The notes below the pieces were generated by a model. The model worked only from the letters and a program-made list of their open reading frames with translations. It did no database searches and had not been told where the DNA came from. Positions 1 through 11,928 of a stretch of 64,000 bases of DNA are shown here, piece after piece. Position 1 is the first letter of the stretch, and each line of letters opens with the position of its first letter. This DNA is from Syncephalastrum monosporum B8922. Taxonomy: Eukaryota > Mucoromycota > Mucoromycetes > Mucorales > Syncephalastraceae. The DNA is taken from assembly GCA_000697355.1 (NCBI GenBank), contig JNEN01001232.1:186001-250000 (forward strand). Direction: 5' to 3'. The position numbers were made by a program, and so were the translations under genes.

Positions 1-2
1 GC

Positions 3-3000
3 ACCAGTTCTCGGTCGCATAATAGTTTCAACATGAAACACACCATTCACGAAGAAGGTCCGCCACCGCCAAAAGAACCGTCTCTGACAAACAACAGCCT
101 ACTTTCCGAACTTTCTTATACCTTTGTCGACCGCGTCCGTGAAACGAACAAGCGCCGGCGGATCTTTTGCACTGAAGAATATCCTATGAGTTTCACGGGC
201 GAAGAAGCTATCGTGAGTATAAAACGGACATGACATGACATGGCATAACATGGCAGGGGCGCTAGCATTCATGTCTAACATATAAACTATATTTGTTTTA
301 GAAAATCCTGCGAGATATCTTACCCGACGGACTACGTGCCGTCTTGTTGCGCAAACTTGCTCGGGCCCTGATGCACACTTCGCCACCCCTCATTAGTCCC
401 ATCTCGTATTCGGAAAAGTCAGTTCGCAAAAACACCCTCTATGACTCGCCCCACGAAGTCTACACCATCGAAGAATCCACCCTCCAGCAAGGCATCGCCC
501 AGGGCGTCTACACTGCCCTGTCGCCTTGCTACACGCTATACTGCACCCCCGAGCTCGGTGGTTGCTATGCCCCGTGCTGTCCCAACCGTGTCGCATGGCG
601 CTCAGACAAACAAGTACGTCCTCTTTACTTCTAGTCTCATCATTACTCATCTTCTCTCTACAGAAACTACACCGCCATGCATCTGTCGCCTCCTCCTCAG
701 TGGCCTCCTCTCATGAAACAGTAAGACGATGCGTTGGACTGACTTAGACGTGAGAGTTAACAGGCTTTTTTTAGATGCTGTCTCGGGCTTGGCAAGCCTC
801 TGTTCCGCGTGAGATCCTGCAAAGCACTCCCGAGCAGGAAGTCAAGCGACAGGAGGCTATCCATGAGTTGATATACACCGAAGAAGATTATGCCCGTGAT
901 CTTAACCTCTTGGACGATGTAAGTCAGACAAGACTCTCTCTTTCCTTCTTTGCATTGCATTGCTTTTTTTTTTTTTTTTTTTTTGGTTTTGAAAAAGGGG
1001 CCCCGTGTTGAATGGTTTATATTTAGCTCTTTGCAAAATCGCTCCGGTCCGCGCAATGTATCGACGCTGAGCGACGCGATGCTTTTTGCGACCTCGTGTT
1101 CAACAACTATCTCGACATTCTGTACATCCACCGCGACCTGAACCGCGAATTGCGCGACTACCAGAGTCTCTGCCAAGAACGCACCGCGGGCGGCTTTGTG
1201 GACCAGATCGGCGACATCTTTCTCAAGCATTTGCCCCGCTTTAAGGCCGCCTACACCCAGTACGGCCCGCACGTCGTCTTGGCCGAATACGCGGTCAAGA
1301 GCGAGTATGCAACCAACATGCTGTTCCAAAACTTTATCCGCGAGAAAGAAAAGCAGGCCGAGTGCCGCAAGCTGCCGTTCCGTCACTTTTTGGTCCTGCC
1401 TGTCACTCGTCTGCAGCGGTATCCACTTCTCATCGACGCCGTCCTGAAGCGCACTCAGGACGACCACCCGGACAAGGACGATCTGGGTCGGTGTGTGGAG
1501 GTGCTCCGCGACATTGGCAACCAGATGAACGTCCTCGCCGACAGCAAACGCATGACCTTGCGGATTTACGAGATCGACGACAAGATCAAGTACAAGACGG
1601 GCGAGCACCACGATCTGCGTCTTCGTGAAAAAGGCCGTCAGCTCGTCCACGAAGGTGTCCTGTACCGTCGATCCCATATGGGCGTAGAGTCGACAGAGAT
1701 ACACGTCTTTTTGTTTGACCACCTCCTCCTTATGACCAAATTGCGTGGCGGCTACTACTTCATCTCGCGACGCCCGATCCCTCTCGAGCTGCTCCATGTG
1801 CACGATGCCACCGAAGGCTTCTCCCTGGGCGTACGGACCATGACGAGCACGTATAACTCGACCTTTGAGTCTAGTGCCACGCGACAGCAGCAGCAGCAGC
1901 AGTTGCTACATTGTCCGACGATGCATACTACGAGCAGCTCACAGGGCACGATGCTCGTGCTACGCCATCTCGGTCGGTCGGGCGCGGATCACCTCTTGTA
2001 TGCGGATGACTCACAACAACGCCAGCAGTGGAAGCAAATGATCGTTAATGCCAAGGCGACCATGGATGAAGCGCTGGCCGACAATAAAGTCTTCGAAATC
2101 CGATCTCTGAGTGACACAACCTTTTCGCTAGCCTCCGCTTACGGCAAGATCACATGCAGTACAGCATTTGGTAAGTCCATGCACATGAATTTCCTCTGCC
2201 CATCGTTCATGTCTAAATACTTGCGTTCTTTCCATTGATTACTATAGTCGGCGCGCGCGGCATCCGGATGGTGGCAATCGGCACCGAGACAGGTGTGTGG
2301 ATGGGCATGGAAGGTGATACCAACAATCTGCGCAAGGTACTGCATATCGGTGATGTCACCCAAGTCGGCGTTCTCGAAGAACACCACGTCTTTTTGGTGT
2401 TAGCAGGTGAGAATCTTTTTAATTTAGTGTGTTTTGCGCCAAGCAAAACGAAAATGCAAAAGGAAACACTGACACAATGCATAGATAAAACACTAGTGGC
2501 GTATCCGCTGGACTATCTGGATCCTACGGTACCCAACACCCCAGACGATCGGCCCTCGTACAAGGTGGCACACCACGTTTCATTCTTCGAAACGGGCATC
2601 TGCAACGGCCGTACCCTCGTGTTTGTGAAGAAGAAAAAAGGCATCGACAGTCTGTTCCGTGGCTATGAGCCCATCTGCGGTGACCTCCGCGACCCACGCA
2701 ATGCCAAATACTTGACGTTGAAGACCGGTTTTCTAAGCAAAGCGCCCGTCTGGTTCAAGCTCTACCGCGAGTTCTACATTGGTGCCGAGGCATCGTCACT
2801 TCAGTTCCTCAAGGCGCGTCTCGCCATCGTGTGCGTCCGTGGTTTTGAGATCATTGATCTCAACAAGCTCACGCAGAATCACAACCTGCCCGACCTGAAC
2901 GACCCTGCTTTTAGCTTCATCCAGGAGCGCTACGAAGAAATTCGCCCGCTCGGCATGTTCCGCTGCCGAGATCATTATTTGCTCTGCTACGACGCGTTCG

Positions 3001-3373
3001 CGTTCCGGGTCAATATCAATGGTCGATATGCCAACGACGCGTATGCGCGAATCGATTGGGAAGGCACGCCTCACTCGGTTGCTTTCTCCTACCCTTATGT
3101 CATTGCTTTTGACGAACAGTTTATCGAAGTGCGCAATGCTGAAACCGTAAGTCGAAGGAGCTGCGCGGTCGCCGTATGTTATCTCACCTATCTTTTATTT
3201 AGGGTCAACTGGTTCAGATTTTGGCAGGCGAAAACATGCGCATGCTTCAGTACAGACAGAACAGCATCACACCCCCGGTGATCCATGGCTGTATGAATCA
3301 TCCCTTCAAGCCCAACTTTCAATACGTGTTCCATCTTGTGGGTGTCTTTGAACCCTCTCTTGTTTGGCAGTAA
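3..3373 (+). CDS. Rho1 guanine-nucleotide exchange factor, Rom2/Rgf1 type (5' partial)
   Basis: Activates Rho1-type GTPases at the plasma membrane, upstream of cell-wall glucan synthesis and the Pkc1 integrity pathway (family knowledge). Eight exons keep one frame: 3-212, 302-613, 664-720, 775-918, 1027-2170, 2248-2406, 2485-3146, 3203-3373, giving about 952 residues. The frame is open to the left edge, so the N-terminus lies outside the window. Domain order: DEP-like segment (residues ~20-110, 'MSFTGEEAI'), DH/RhoGEF (~220-420, 'KRQEAIHELIYTEEDYARDL', 'LVLPVTRLQRYPLL'), PH (~450-610, 'RRPIPLELLHV', interrupted by a short Gln run) and CNH (~625-930). It is a paralogue of the gene at 7657-11928, which faces it. 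The antisense strand has a long open frame over exon 5 that I treat as a shadow. Confidence 0.9.
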
Positions 3374-4905
3374 TAGTATTAGTAGTACCCATAATTCTAG
3401 ATACGCACATCCACCCAACCGCTATCCTTTTTGTCCTATACTCTCGTCTTAATTCTTTCGCTCTCTCCCTTTTTTGTCCCCTGCATTTTTGATCTACCCT
3501 TTATATAACAACACGCATATACATTTTCTCTACTTGCTCATTGCTAAAAATGCTACCTGTCTTGGACCTGAGACCGAAATATCATAAATTAAATAATCTA
3601 AACCAGATACAAATTAGCAAACAGACGTACGCGCCGTACGCAAAAAAAAAAAAAAAACGGAACGTATATCTTGAGGGTATTCTATCTTTTGCTGACTTTC
3701 CTCGGCAACGTATGCAGGCATACGCGTACAATCTATATAGTATGGCAGTTGCACAAGAATCATGCAAGCAGTAAAACAACTCAGATGAATACACGTGCAT
3801 GGAAATGACATAGTTCAATTATCAGCATGAAACGTTCGTAGGTACACACCGTTTCTTTTTCTTTTACATCTATTTTTGACAAGGAGAAGTGTTGGTCTCC
3901 CACTGGCCACTCCCGGCGAGGTATGCTTTTTAGCTGAAATGTCACAGCTTAATGCATGTAAACCGAATAAAGTACGCGTGAGATCAAGGTAGTTATGGAT
4001 TAGGTAAGCGAAATATAGACAAAGGCACAAGGCCTCGCAGCTTCTCATAAAAATGCTGCGGTGGCGAAACATTTGATATGGGGGGGGGTCACAAATGTAT
4101 GTCTTGCTCAGTGAGGAAGGTCAAAAGCAGCGAGGAAGGTGAATATATTGTTGTCTCCCATCCGACTTTTCAGCGCACCGAAAGGTGGGCGCACTACCCT
4201 ATAGAGACACTGTGTCGTCAGCCTCACGAGACCAGCGCGCACGAGCGATGGCCAATTTTGATCAGGTAACCGGCCGATTCCACGGGCTCCACAATTGTCC
4301 TCGAGTTCTCAAACGAGCTCTATAGTCGCGTTTACGCAGCGTTTGATGAGTGGAAATAACTATCTTCTGTGATCAAGAATTCACCATCGCCGCTGACAGG
4401 CTCTTAAGGGCTGCACATGTTTCGTGGGCATAATCCTGCCAGACTCTATCCTGATGATGAAGCCATTTGCTGTTTCGCTATAAAACGTTCATATATTGCA
4501 GTGACGAGGCTATTTGGAGCCATGTCGCCCATTATTTTGATTGACCTGACGGTATTTTCTTAGCCTGAGGGCCATTTTGATTAGCCTGAGGTAATGTCGC
4601 CTTTATTTTCAAAAATATTGAGATATTTCGGGAACCTAAGGTAATCGCAAAGTTCTACAGCATATACCATCATTATAGATGCATATGCTACTTCTCTTAA
4701 TAATTAAAAAGTAGAAAGGAGAAGAAAAATAAAAAGAACAAAGCAATACTATCATATCGACCATTTAAAAGATTGTGCCCGTGACCATCAGAGGAGATCA
4801 GGAAAAGATCAGGCTTTTCTGTTTAAGAAGCGTATATGATGGTGATATTCACTACATATATATATTCTTATTTATGTCTTCTCATCACATACGATATGTA
4901 ATGTG
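3374..4905. other. Intergenic spacer with no recognisable gene
   Basis: This is the region between the 3' ends of the first RhoGEF and the acyl-CoA ligase, which converge. It is AT-rich, with an A15 run near 3641 and a G run at 4081-4088. At 4535-4640 a loose motif of the form TTGATTRRCCTGAGG recurs about three times. No convincing coding frame was seen. Confidence 0.5.
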
Positions 4906-6954
4906 CTAATTATCGCGCCCAAAGTACTGATTTTTCAGTTTCTTTTGTATGATTTTCCCGAATGACGTCCTCGGGAAGGTATCTACAATAAAGACACCTC
5001 CTCGCAGCCGGCGCGGGTCGGCAACACGATCGTTCACAAAAGCTTGAATATCCTGGCAAAGTTGCTTTTGTTTGTCAGCATCGATGGTCTTCATGCGATG
5101 CTCTTGGCCGAGTCTCACAAAGGCCGCTGGAAGCTCGGTTGCCAGTTCTTCGGAGTACCGTCCTACCACAGAGGCTTCAGTGACGGCAGGGTGCTGCATC
5201 TTTACGACAGAATAGAAAATAAGTAAGCATAAGAGAACATACGAAAGCTCTTTTCGCAACTAACCACAACAGTCTCAATGTCCTTTGGGTAGATCTAACA
5301 TAGAGAAACAGATCTAAATATTGGTGCAAAGCTACTGTGTAGTTTAGGATTTTCATCAACAACTTACATGATGGAGATAGTACTTAAACATTTCTTTCTT
5401 TCGAGAGATAAAATAGTACTCGCCATCTTTACATTGGAATAGATCGCCTGTACACAAGAAACCTTCATCATCGAATAAAAGTTTCGTGTCATCGGGGTTT
5501 TTCCAGTATCCCTTTTGAATGGCTAGTTTAGCATGTATGCTAGGATTAGACGAAAGCCAATAGCTTACCGGGATACACGCAGTTGTTTTTACGCGTAGTT
5601 CACCCGCTCCACCCGTATCATGAACGTCTGTGCATTGTATATAGTGCGATAAATGTATGAAAATAGAGAGCATGTGTCTCGTATGCATAAAGCGTACCAG
5701 TCCCGTTCTCATCTACAATTTTTAATAATGTCGCGGGTTTTTTCCTGCCCTGGCTTCCTATTAATACAACCTTAGCGCATGCTCGTATGACTCAAGGATC
5801 GAATTGAACATACCGACTTGGGTGGATTCCCAGCTTGGGACTAGTATCGGTAAACACTCAGTCATACCATAGAGAGCTATGATTTTTGTGCCAAAACGTT
5901 GGTAATAAGCGCGGAGAACGTTGGGGTCGGGCATGGCTCCTCCGCATGCAGCGAATTTGAAAGCGGACAGATCGAACGTATCCACCCACGGTTCCTTTAC
6001 GAGTGCATTCACCAAATACGGCTGGCAGACCAAAGAATCAATTTTGAATTTTTGCATGGCCTCACAGACGCGATATGGGTCCGGGGGGGCTTCACTCGTG
6101 CTCATGATGTAGTATGTCATCTTACAACGGACAGCCCAGTGCGTGGGAAGAATCAGCTGGCTTACGTGGTGAAATTCAGTATAGCTGAGTCCTCTTGAGC
6201 CACTTGGCACATAGTCTTCTACATATTGCAGAAGGGCCGCCATGTACGTATGAGTGATAACGGCTCCTTTCTTCTTGCCGGTTGTTCCAGATGTAAAGTA
6301 AATGTAAGCTGCTGTTGTCATAAGTTGCTCTGGTGTATATCGGACCGGTTCGGCTGACACAACATCATTTTCTTGAAGTAAACGATTGAGCTCCTCAAAT
6401 GTGACCACTGGATTTGGTACGCGGCTCATCTTGGCTGCTGCAGACACCTTCTCGTACATTTTGTCATCCGTGACAACTAACTTGGGTTGGATCAGATTAA
6501 GATCGTCGGCTATCTCGTTCTCAGGATAGTGCTGATCAACGGCTGAGCCGATACCACCTTTAAATTCGAACGCATAAATATACCGACCTAAATGATAAAC
6601 GCTTTTCATTACCAATAGTAACAGCCGCGTGTAAAGCGACGGGATAATCAATCTACGCAGATATAGTAAGCGCACAGTAGCACATATTACTCTACAGATG
6701 TAGATACATGCGGTGTTCTCTGCACAAATGGCAAGGATGTCGCCAGACTGCCACCTATACTTTTGCTGTAGAAATCCTCCAAGCCGTAGGATACGTTGGC
6801 GAAGGCTGGCTAAGGTGTAGAAGCGATCAGGTTGTTCGGCATCTACCAAGATCACAGCGTTTTCGTCGTCGTCATTGCTTGGCTCAAAAAGTAATTCATA
6901 CAAGGAATGCTCGGGATAGAGGGCATCTACTTGTGTATCGCGCGTGGAAAGCAT
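4906..6954 (-). CDS. 4-coumarate-CoA-ligase-like acyl-CoA synthetase (ANL superfamily)
   Basis: Expected to adenylate a carboxylic acid with ATP and transfer it to CoA; the substrate cannot be read from sequence. Six exons (6696-6954, 5814-6587, 5698-5757, 5368-5627, 5265-5294, 4906-5199) give 558 residues, normal for the family. The P-loop is at about residue 180 ('YFTSGTTGKKKGAV'), followed by 'ALYGMTE', 'GYWKNPDDTKLLFDDEGFLC' with TGD, and the C-terminal 'PRTSFGKIIQKKL', whose lysine is the catalytic A10 residue. All core motifs are intact. The C-terminus is 'FGRDN', so no SKL-type peroxisomal signal is present. It lies between two paralogous RhoGEF genes; I infer no functional link. A GTAAGC site at 5563-5568 could be mistaken for a donor, but reading through it keeps the frame. 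Confidence 0.9.
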
Positions 6955-7656
6955 AATTGGGTTTCTTTGCGAGAGGTACCTAGGGGTCCCTTTATCCTCT
7001 CAAACATATCCATTGTCTTATATAGTTGTTCAGAGTAACACTACATACATACCTGCATACACATGCGCAGATTGTTCCTTCATTTGGGTATGTGCACTCT
7101 TAGTGAAGACTGCGCCCTAATATTTTTCGCTTTATTTGTTTGTATCCACAAAAGTAGGATTTTGTTTGTTAGAAGCACTATATTCAGCGATGTTGGTTTT
7201 GCAAAATATGCGTTGGACAGCCTACGAGATCAATAATTTTTTTGGGTTTTGCCATGTTTTCTCCAGTTCAGCATTCAGTGCGGCACAAGGTGCCAAGGGT
7301 AGGAAAGCAGTGTGAGAGCCGAAGGAGTTGTTGAACGACATTACCAGGTGACTGCATCTACTGACGATGCATGGTATGCAGTAAGATGCGTAAGGCGTTT
7401 TCCCGGGTACAGTATTTATCTCTTTCCTACTTTTGTCCAGCACATAAAGTCACGAATGATCCGCCCAAAACTCAGTGTAGAGCGCCTAAAATTAGACGCA
7501 CAGTATTAACTTTACAGACGAGAAAAGAACCGGAGAGGAAGCAAAAGAAAGGAAGGGTGAAAGTGGGGGGATGTGAGAAAGGAAAGGAGGAAATAAGCGT
7601 GAGGACAAAAAAGTAGTGAAGGGCTAGTTGTAGTGATGTGTGAGCTTTTTACAAGT
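6955..7656. promoter_or_regulatory. Upstream region of the acyl-CoA ligase and 3' flank of the second RhoGEF
   Basis: About 700 bp between the ligase start and the stop of the next minus-strand gene. It must hold the ligase promoter and the 3' untranslated region of the RhoGEF. I see no distinct motif beyond AT-rich tracts and a purine-rich stretch at 7520-7615. Confidence 0.4.
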
Positions 7657-10600
7657 TTACATAGTTGTAGTATTGGAGATAATGGCGTTCGTTGCTGTCG
7701 TGGTAGAGTTAGGTGTTGTGGTGGGTGTCGTTATCTTTGAATCTTCTGCTGCTACAGCGCTATCACGCTGTGAAGGCTCTCGCCTCAATTCCTTCAGTTG
7801 CTGTTTGAGCTCAAATATACATTCGTTGCCTGTGGACTTGTCGTCCATCACGCAGTAAATCTGTCCATGAGCATCGGGCCGCAAGCAACGAATACTGTTG
7901 CCTGGTATAATCTGAACAAGCGCACCCGAATCCATATCACGCACTTCGATGAAAGTCGAATCGAATGCGACCACGTAGGGATATTGGAATGCAAACGAAG
8001 TCGGACAGCCTTCCCAATGTATCATCCAGTCATGTCGTACGCGTCTACCCTTTTTGTCGATATAGAACGCGATTTCTACAGAAAAACATCAGAGGGTGAA
8101 CTTTGTCACTACTTCTGTCACTTACCATTATAGCACAGGAGAATGTTGCCATTCGCGTGGCGGAACATGGAGATGGGGCGAAGACTCTCGCGCTGCAAAA
8201 TCGCATGATGGCTGCCGTCGCTTGGGTCCAGCACACCTTTGGTGGTAAAAGCTTGAGTGGATAAATACAAATGTTGTCTTTTTTCGGGACCTACTCTGTA
8301 CTTCAGTGGATGAGAGATCCACCATCTGGAAGCCTTTTGGACAGCCAACGCAGATAATGTTGCGGAAGAACTCGATGGACGAAGCGACGCCCGGAATATA
8401 TCTAGAGGAGAAATAAGCGTACAGGTCAAGCACATCGCTGTTTGAACGTACAGGTCTTTATAGACGCGGAGAGTGTCACCTGGGCCGCGAATTAAGCGTC
8501 CGAGATGGTGCTTGCTTCCTTTTTTCTTGGGATCCACTGACTCATGAGGCTCCATGGCACGGATGGTCGAGGTCATGGCATTTTGGCGCACGAAACACAC
8601 CAGCGTCTTTTCGACCCGGTTGTCCTGGACCTTGCCAATCTTGAAGAACGAGACGTGGCTGCTCAACTTGCGGCCCGTCCGCTTAGTGGGATCCGGCTGG
8701 TTGAGGAGCGTGTCGAGGGGGTAGACATAAAGTATTCGGTCGGCGAGGACGAGAATTAAACGCGTCGTGCCTTCCAAAATGTCGATTTGGGATACTTTTT
8801 CGAGTGCCAAGATACGGACAAACCCGAGTTTGCGCTTCACATAGAGTCCCTGATCGCTACCAAAGACGAGCGAGCTACCACCATCTTGATTTTTTCGCCT
8901 GTATCAGCTTTCGGCCGCAAAACAATCGTTGGGCTTACCAAATGTAGCTAGACACCGTACACGATTAAATGTGCTGAAAAAGGTGTGCGAGATCATGTGG
9001 GTATCGTAGACTTTGCTGCGCAGCGTGAGCGCTTCTTGCTGTGCCTGAATTTTGGTGAGCCATTGCCGACGAATGGCGAGTGTCGTGGCAAAAAGAGTGA
9101 CAGGTGTTGCACCATGTTTCCCGAGATGGGAGAAGCATATCGGATAAGTGGTTTTGGTGTTGGTCGTGGGAGAAGCGACATTGACTTCCATGCTGTTGAC
9201 AGAAGTGAAAGAATCCTTGCTAGATCGATTGTAGGGTATGAGCGAGCTCGATCGTTTGCCCGGCTCTGGAGAGGAGACGGAAAGGAGGGCAAGAGGGATG
9301 GGCTAAACCAGATTGAGTCATGATACTATACGAGCCAATTTCTTTTTTACCTTGCGGTAGAGTTTGAAGCGGTCGGTATTATGAGAGAATTTTCTTTTGG
9401 TAATGAGTAGATAATGATCGAGCAAAAAGACATGCATGTCAGAGGACTCGGGGCCAGTGCCTTTCTTTTTGAGCGTGCCTTTGTGGACCAGCTGGCGATG
9501 CTCGGCTTGAAGATCAAGGTCCTAACGTAAGATTAGCACATCACATTAAACTCGACTTGTATTTCAACGGTATGTACCATCAGATCCGTAGCACCCTTGT
9601 TGGTTAGTTTTTGCTCCAATAAATACAAACTATGGCGGTTCTCGGTCTTGCCCGTCTCACCATTGACCCGAGCCAGATAATCGCTGATGATACCCATCGC
9701 CTTCTCCAGATTGGCTTGATCTTTGTGGTCCTTGGGTGTATGACGTTTGATCTCGCGCAGCAAAAGGTTGTATCGGCCGAGACGCGTGGTGGGTTTGGTC
9801 AGATAGCCATTCAATTCGAGCTTGCGCGATTCTTTGCGTCGCTCGGTAGCCTACAGAGCTGAATCAATATATATGCACTTATCTTTGTTCGACGTGAGCT
9901 CTACCTCAACGAAGCTAGCAAAGCTCGAATTGGTTTTCTTTTCCGTCTCAAAAACGTATTTGCCAATGATCTGATGCGCGCCATATTGGACAAACGGTTC
10001 AAACTGGGTGACGTACTCGAGCATGATATCGCCAATCTGATCCACCACATGTTTCTGCGCTTGTCGTTTCTGCAGCGCATTGGCCAGCTCCTCGTTGACC
10101 TTGAGGACGTCCTCGATGTTCCAAAACACGCTCTGCACAAAATCATCTCGTCTTTCTACCGGGATCATATCTTCCTCAAGCAAAGGTTTGATCCAGAACT
10201 GAGACAGGAGGTTACCGAGTGCTCTAGTGCGCACGGGTCGCAACTCACCTCTTGGACATAGTTCAAGTCATTAACGAAATCGCGTTCGGTGTAGATGAGC
10301 TCAAAAATGTTTTCCTGTCGCTTGATCTCTTCTTTCGAGAGTGATTCGATGACTTTAGCAGGTGCTTTCTTGATCCAAAGCCGGTCTTCCTGTGGCTCGT
10401 TCAAAAGCGAAGATCGACTACTGGACCGCATATGCAAATTTCTGCGGTGCGCCGTACGCGCCTTGAACAAACCGCATTAGGCCAAAATCAGATTGTGAAA
10501 TAGGCGGTTACCTGTTCGAGTCGGCGAGGACAAAGTGCACTGTAGCAAAGCGTATCGCGTGAGCAGGTGGGCGAGTAGCATTCGGTGAGAATGGTAAAGA

Positions 10601-11928
10601 CGCCATTGGGTAAAGTTTCATCAGGTCCGGTGGGAAAATGCATGAGGGTGGTGGTGGACACCTCGGAATAGACCTCGAGATCGTCAGGGAGGCCGCCAGC
10701 TGGACTCATCTCGTCCTCTCCGTAAGGGCTACCGGGTATCTGCATATTGACCCGTTCTTGAAACTGATACATCTCATGGACCGAATCACGCAGCCTGTGT
10801 TCATAATTGACATCATGAAAGAATTTCTGTGCGTCGAGCGCACGTCCGAGCAAGAGGGCCAGATTACGGTCGGTCGTCTTGATAATGTAGCACAGCTTGT
10901 CCTGCATACCGGATCATTAATACGTCAGACGAATAGCCACGATATAACAGGATCGTACCACTGCTTCTCGACCGTCAAACACGTTAGGGTACTCTATACT
11001 GTCCTTCATGCGGTTACCCAACGTGACGCGCTCGCGGAATACATCAGCGACTTTGGAGAGGAGAGCCGGGTATGCAAGCGGGGTCCGTTCGCGCTGGAGA
11101 ATGGCCGCATGATCCATTGTTGATGGGGACAGAATAGCCTTTTCGTTGGTGCCACCAAAGGAAAAGGACAGCGAGCGCTCGCCACCTTGGGAACGAGGGC
11201 GCGGGACGTTGTATCGTCGGACTACAGGCATATTGTAGACGCTCTCGGCCGAGCGCCGTAGCGGCATCGACAGCGAGACGGACGTTTCTGGGCGCAGGGA
11301 TCCCAGGTTATCTGCAAAGGCATACACGTTACCATGACATCATATTAATAGTAGATCTAATATTACTCGACATGGCAGAGAGTTTGGCGCGCATGGGCGC
11401 GGTTGATTTGGAGAGGCGCGATAAGAGACTTTGACCCGAGATGTAGGTCTGCGTGCTGCTGACGCTGCTAATCGAGTTCTGCCGACTGCGATATGACGTG
11501 GGCTGATCGACCGTGATCTTGGGTCTGAAGAGCGTGCTTGCGCGCGACAGCCTGGAGAGCTTCCTTGGCTTCGATGGCGTAGACGCGTCGTCGTCTTTCT
11601 CATTGTCTTTGTGCGAGTGGTCGTTATGATAATTATGGTGGTTATGGTGGTGGTCCCTGGACTCCTGAGGACGTTGATCATTCTTATTATTATGATTGGG
11701 TATTTGCGTGCTATTATCAGCATCCCGTCCGGGTTTGTTCTCCTGCTCCCTTTCGTGTGCTTCGTAGTACTGGTTACGAATAACAGCGGAAGGTGTCAGT
11801 GTGCGAGGCACGGCCTCCTCTTCCTCCTCATAAAGGCGACTGTACTGTGGAAGTGTCGTTGCCATGGGCAATGTCAAACTCGAGTCGTCTTGTTTTGTCG
11901 TCGTTGATGAGCACCGCTCAGGCATCAC
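7657..11928 (-). CDS. Rho1 guanine-nucleotide exchange factor, Rom2/Rgf1 type (second copy)
   Basis: Same role as the gene at 3-3373. Twelve exons fit in frame: 11367-11928, 10959-11311, 10512-10901, 10249-10461, 9905-10198, 9578-9850, 9351-9521, 8939-9302, 8452-8884, 8401-8295, 8251-8126, 8075-7657, giving 1234 residues. It starts at 'MMPERCSSTTTKQDDSSL', preceded by an AT-rich leader. A Ser/Thr-, His- and Asn-rich N-terminus (~1-250) precedes a DEP-like segment (~265-350, 'LLLGRALDAQKFFHDVNYEH'), DH (~485-685, 'KRQENIFELIYTERDFVNDL'), PH (~715-860, 'LYRK' then 'PIPLALLSVS') and CNH (~880-1210). The C-terminus is Thr/Asn-rich. Domain order and several exon junctions match the first copy, so the two arose by duplication followed by inversion or rearrangement. 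Exon 9 uses a weak TCAAG acceptor; the frame requires it. Confidence 0.9.

Noticed and set aside
757..1803. 348-codon minus-strand open frame
   Set aside because: It lies antisense to the DH-PH exon of the first RhoGEF, whose plus-strand protein is clearly conserved; it includes a run of Lys from a poly-T intron.
5520..5568. Possible extra intron in the acyl-CoA ligase (GTAAGC donor with nearby AG)
   Set aside because: The available acceptors give 29-46-bp introns that break the frame or place a stop before the conserved 'GYWKNPDD' motif; reading through keeps the frame.
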